A stretch of 9,678 nucleotides of DNA from the NCBI GenBank assembly GCA_964564225.1, contig CAZMAF010000057.1, forward strand, positions 1 to 9,678, read 5' to 3'. Position numbers and translations under genes: made by a program. This DNA is from RGIG1993 sp964564225. GTDB taxonomy: Bacteria; Bacillota; Clostridia; Oscillospirales; CAG-272. A model generated the notes under the pieces. That model searched no databases, was not told where the DNA came from, and saw only the letters and a list, made by a program, of their open reading frames with translations. This document shows, in pieces, positions 7,944 to 9,678 of the stretch. Position 1 is the stretch's first letter. Each line of letters starts with the position of its first letter.

Positions 7944-7960
7944 TGTAACACCGCGTTACA
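7944..7960. promoter_or_regulatory. 17-bp inverted repeat with TGTAAC arms
   Basis: TGTAAC (7944-7949), five bases, then GTTACA (7955-7960) make a perfect 6-bp inverted repeat. Each arm is the same hexamer as the ECF -35 at 7841-7846. No GTC/CGT -10 lies at 16 bp in either direction, so I call it a candidate operator rather than a promoter. Confidence 0.35.
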
Positions 7961-7966
7961 CTTTTA

Positions 7967-7997
7967 ATGATTATCTGTTATTGCTAACGGTAATCAT
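7967..7997. other. Long imperfect hairpin with TTGC loop
   Basis: ATGATTA (7967-7973) pairs with TAATCAT (7991-7997). After a one-base bulge, CTGTTA (7975-7980) pairs with TAACGG (7985-7990) through one T-G wobble, around the loop TTGC. The total is 13 pairs. No U-tract follows on either strand. It may be part of a structured RNA or a protein-binding site. Confidence 0.45.
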
Positions 7998-8031
7998 CTG
8001 CCCCCGTTTGCTCAGCCGATTAACCGCCGCG

Positions 8032-8091
8032 ACTCCAATCTATACTCCAATCTATACTCCAATCTATACTCCAATCTATACTCCAATCCAT
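8032..8091. repeat. Five tandem copies of a 12-bp repeat
   Basis: Four identical copies of ACTCCAATCTAT (starting 8032, 8044, 8056, 8068) and a fifth with one change, ACTCCAATCCAT (8080-8091). It is a minisatellite-like element in the parB upstream region, probably variable in copy number by slippage. No protein or RNA role can be shown. Confidence 0.95.
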
Positions 8092-8111
8092 ACGGCTCCG
8101 TTTACACGCCC

Positions 8112-8148
8112 TTTTGTGTATCAAAACGATACACAAAATATTTTTTTT
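8112..8148 (+). terminator. Terminator-like 27-bp palindrome with T8, upstream of parB
   Basis: TTTTGTGTATC (8112-8122) pairs perfectly with GATACACAAAA (8128-8138) around AAAAC, followed by TA and eight T residues. This is a plus-strand intrinsic terminator shape, though the stem is AT-rich. No plus-strand gene precedes it, so it may end an unannotated small transcript, act as an attenuator in the parB leader, or be a palindromic operator. Confidence 0.5.
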
Positions 8149-8301
8149 ACATCACGACAATTCTCGCTCTTATTTTCGGTACGGTTATAGTATAGTAGAC
8201 TTGTAAATGACAATACTGTGCAAATCCGTCCGACATGAAATGAAATTGTATAAAAATATCTTCTGATATCACTCTTTCAACAAAAAAGGATATAATTAGC
8301 G

Positions 8302-9165
8302 ATGAAAAAGATAAGTTTTTGCAAGAACAATACCGATACCGACGAAAAACTGCGGCAAATATCGAATACTGTATTAATTCCCATTGACGATATTACTGTT
8401 AACCCCAATCAACCCAGACAAACCTTCGATCAAGTCGAAATTGTCACCCTTGCCGACAGTATCCGTCAACACGGCTTACTGCAACCCATATCTGTGCGCT
8501 ATGCCGATACCGATGAGGATTTCGGCACAACCTACGTGCTTGTCGCAGGCGAACGCCGCCTTCGCGCGATGAAAATGCTTTCATGTCCGGAAATTCCCTG
8601 CCTGATTATTGATATTACACCAAAGGAAGCGGCTGAGCTTGCAATTATCGAAAATATTATGCGCAAGGACCTCACCATGTTTGAAATTGCAACAGCTCTA
8701 TCTACCTTACTGACCGAATTTAATCTTACCCAAGAGGAGCTTGGCAAACGGTTATCGACAAGCCAGTCAAATATTGCAAACAAGCTTCGTTTGCTTCGAT
8801 ATACAGACATAGAACGTGCGTTGATTGAAGAATACGCACTAACCGAACGTCACGCAAGAACAATTTTAAGAATTACAAACGAAACACAGCGAATCCGTGC
8901 CATTCATTACGTCGGCTTTCACAGTCTGACTGTAAAAGAAACGGAAAATTACGTTGACAGCTTGTTATTGGCGAAGCAAAAGCCTGCTAAACGCAGTCAA
9001 AAACTCACGCACGCCGAGGCATATTCAATGATACACACCACAATAAGCAAGCCGCTTTCCAAAATTGCAAAACGAGGTGTATCTGTTCAATCCGAAGAAC
9101 AAGAAACCGAAAGTGAGTTCCGCATTATCATTACTATACCAAAGGATACCGATTGTTTCACGTGA
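8302..9165 (+). CDS. parB: ParB-family DNA-binding CTPase, Noc-like
   Basis: This 287-aa protein has the full ParB/Noc layout. The N-terminal CTP-binding domain (about 25-125) has NPNQPRQTF, the arginine patch GERRLRA (83-89) and ENIMRKDL (117-124). The central HTH is LTQEELGKRLSTSQSNIANK (142-161), then LTERHAR (180-186). A C-terminal dimerisation region ends with RIIITIPK. In the family, dimers bind parS, then clamp and slide on DNA using CTP. At the known ParB/Noc discriminating positions it has Gln155, Lys161, Arg166 and Arg183, close to the Noc set (Gln, Lys, Lys, Arg) rather than the ParB set (Arg, Thr, Ala, Gly), yet the adjacent sites are parS. AAAGGA lies about 11 bases before the ATG, a rather long spacing. 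No parA/soj gene is in the window. The stop codon lies inside a parS palindrome, and the gene looks AT-richer than trkH. Confidence 0.93.
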   Translation: MKKISFCKNNTDTDEKLRQISNTVLIPIDDITVNPNQPRQTFDQVEIVTLADSIRQHGLLQPISVRYADTDEDFGTTYVLVAGERRLRAMKMLSCPEIPCLIIDITPKEAAELAIIENIMRKDLTMFEIATALSTLLTEFNLTQEELGKRLSTSQSNIANKLRLLRYTDIERALIEEYALTERHARTILRITNETQRIRAIHYVGFHSLTVKETENYVDSLLLAKQKPAKRSQKLTHAEAYSMIHTTISKPLSKIAKRGVSVQSEEQETESEFRIIITIPKDTDCFT

Positions 9166-9187
9166 AACAATCGGTATCCTTTCTTTT
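9141..9187 (+). terminator. 42-bp perfect palindrome: parB terminator fused to parS and the stop codon
   Basis: Bases 9141-9161 are the exact reverse complement of 9162-9182, centred on CACGTG, and are followed by C-TTTT-ATA. It contains the last codons and TGA stop (9163-9165) of parB. In RNA it gives a very stable hairpin of up to about 19 pairs followed by a T-rich run, so it can act as the parB terminator. In DNA its centre is a consensus parS. Confidence 0.75.
9154..9169. promoter_or_regulatory. parS site, full 16-bp consensus, overlapping the parB stop
   Basis: TGTTTCACGTGAAACA is identical to the Bacillus subtilis parS consensus at all 16 positions. The site spans the last three codons and the stop of the ParB-family gene. 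Its centre is 84 bp from the first site of the downstream array, so it is not in register with the 39-bp period. Confidence 0.93.
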
Positions 9188-9192
9188 ATATC

Positions 9193-9221
9193 CGCGTATG
9201 ATTTTACAAAAATCATACGCG
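9193..9221. other. 13-bp perfect hairpin between the parB terminator and the parS array
   Basis: CGCGTATGATTTT (9193-9205) pairs perfectly with AAAATCATACGCG (9209-9221) around the loop ACA. No U-tract follows on either strand, so it is not an evident terminator. Its placement at the left boundary of the array suggests a structural or protein-binding role, which is inference. Confidence 0.6.
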
Positions 9222-9238
9222 CAAGATACACAGGACGC

Positions 9239-9678
9239 GGTTCACGTGAAACGCTCGCATTAAAGCATGGTGACAATGTTTCACGTGAAGCGCTCGCATT
9301 ATAGCACGGCAACAATGTTTCACGTGAAACGCTCGCATTATAGCACGGCAACAATGTTTCACGTGAAGCGCTCGCATTGAAGCATGGCGACAATGTTTCA
9401 CGTGAAACGCTTACATTAAAGCATGGTGACAATCTTTCACGTGAAACGCTCGCATTAAAGCATGGCGACAATGTTTCACGTGAAACGCTCGCATTAAAGC
9501 ATGGCGACAATGTTTCACGTGAAACGCTCGCATTAAAGCATGGTGACAATCTTTCACGTGAAACGCTCGCATTAAAGCATGGTGACAATGTTTCACATGA
9601 AACGCCCACATTAAAGCATGGTGACAATGTTTCACGTGAAACGCTCGCATTATAGCACGGCAACAATGTTTCACGTGA
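9239..9678. repeat. Tandem parS array, at least 12 sites at 39-bp period (centromere-like), open at right edge
   Basis: CACGTG-type centres fall after 9245, 9284, 9323, 9362, 9401, 9440, 9479, 9518, 9557, 9596, 9635 and 9674, exactly 39 bp apart. The 14-mer GTTTCACGTGAAAC is perfect at 9317, 9395, 9473, 9512 and 9629. It has one mismatch at 9239 (G at 9240), 9278 (G at 9290), 9356 (G at 9368), 9434 and 9551 (initial C), and 9590 (CACATG centre). The last site, at 9668, is cut by the window edge but matches so far. Spacers are of two kinds: CATTAAAGCATGGYGACAAT and, before the sites at 9317, 9356 and 9668, CATTATAGCACGGCAACAAT. The array is the presumed loading site of the ParB-family protein encoded just upstream. 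Since 39 is divisible by three, long open frames cross it on both strands. They have no ribosome binding site and are not genes. Confidence 0.95.

Larger units (their letters stand above)
7779..8301. other. 523-bp divergent intergenic region, no supported gene
   Basis: This gap separates the minus-strand ECF sigma gene from the plus-strand parB. It holds, in order, the ECF-type and sigma-A promoters of the sigma gene, a TGTAAC palindrome, a long imperfect hairpin, five 12-bp tandem repeats, a 27-bp palindrome with T8, and the parB leader. I see no convincing parB promoter. Candidate -10 boxes are TATAGT at 8191-8196, TATAAA at 8249-8254 and TATAAT at 8291-8296, all without a matching -35, and the last lies inside the ribosome-binding region. 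The open frame over the 12-bp repeats (Thr-Pro-Ile-Tyr repeats) has no ribosome binding site and is not called. Confidence 0.7.

Noticed and set aside
7981..8190. Small plus-strand ORF with Thr-Pro-Ile-Tyr repeats
   Set aside because: It has no ATG near a ribosome binding site. It is the translation of the 12-bp DNA repeat and crosses the terminator-like palindrome.
7779..8301. Replication origin with DnaA boxes
   Set aside because: I found no TTATCCACA-like boxes on either strand, despite the repeats and AT-rich stretches.
9025..9674. Long open frames on both strands over the array, encoding 13-residue repeats such as VSRETLALKHGDN
   Set aside because: The 39-bp period is a multiple of three, so any stop-free unit stays open in that frame. 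There is no ribosome binding site, and the conservation follows the parS DNA rather than codons.
9239..9678. CRISPR array
   Set aside because: The whole 39-bp unit is repeated, including the spacers, the conserved core is a palindromic parS, and no cas gene is seen.

Overview
The window looks like chromosomal DNA from a Gram-positive clostridial (Firmicutes) bacterium. The reasons are strong AAGGAG-type ribosome binding sites, sigma-A promoters of the TTGCAA/TTGAAA-N17-TATAAT type, a textbook cre box, an ECF sigma factor paired with a membrane beta-propeller protein in a clostridial style, and partition sites that match the Bacillus/clostridial parS consensus. I cannot name the species. No replication gene, transposase, integrase or phage gene is visible.

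Layout, left to right. (1) 1-1256, minus: the N-terminal 418 codons of a cytosolic GH116 (GBA2-like) glycosidase that runs off the left edge, with its own extended -10 promoter. (2) 1363-2103, minus: a 246-aa protein with an XRE-type HTH and an unrecognised C-terminal domain. Its promoter carries a perfect cre match over the -35 and a 14-bp palindrome downstream of the -10. (3) 2384-5181, plus: a two-gene trkA-trkH potassium uptake operon with a 4-bp ATGA overlap and its own strong promoter, ended by a hairpin that can also serve the convergent gene. (4) 7778-5236, minus: an ECF sigma factor and a membrane-anchored beta-propeller protein, probably its anti-sigma/sensor, again with an ATGA overlap. 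Upstream lie a sigma-A promoter and a second promoter with an ECF-type TGTAAC -35, as expected for autoregulation. (5) 7779-8301: a 523-bp divergent intergenic region holding a palindrome, a long imperfect hairpin, five copies of a 12-bp repeat and a plus-strand terminator-like structure, with no gene I can support. (6) 8302-9165, plus: a ParB-family protein whose recognition-helix residues look like those of Noc. (7) 9141-9678: a centromere-like region. The parB stop codon lies inside a perfect parS, which is itself the centre of a 42-bp perfect palindrome followed by a T-rich run. After a separate 13-bp hairpin comes a tandem array of at least 12 parS-like sites at exactly 39-bp spacing, still running at the right edge.

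The most interesting system is items 6 and 7. A lone ParB/Noc-type gene with its own tandem parS array resembles in layout the sopC centromere of plasmid F, but it is built from the chromosomal parS sequence and has no ParA gene in view. Chromosomal parS sites are usually scattered single copies, so a dense array beside a Noc-like protein suggests either an unusual chromosomal centromere or a nucleoid-occlusion/loading platform. The conflict between Noc-like recognition residues and parS (rather than Noc-site) DNA is directly testable.
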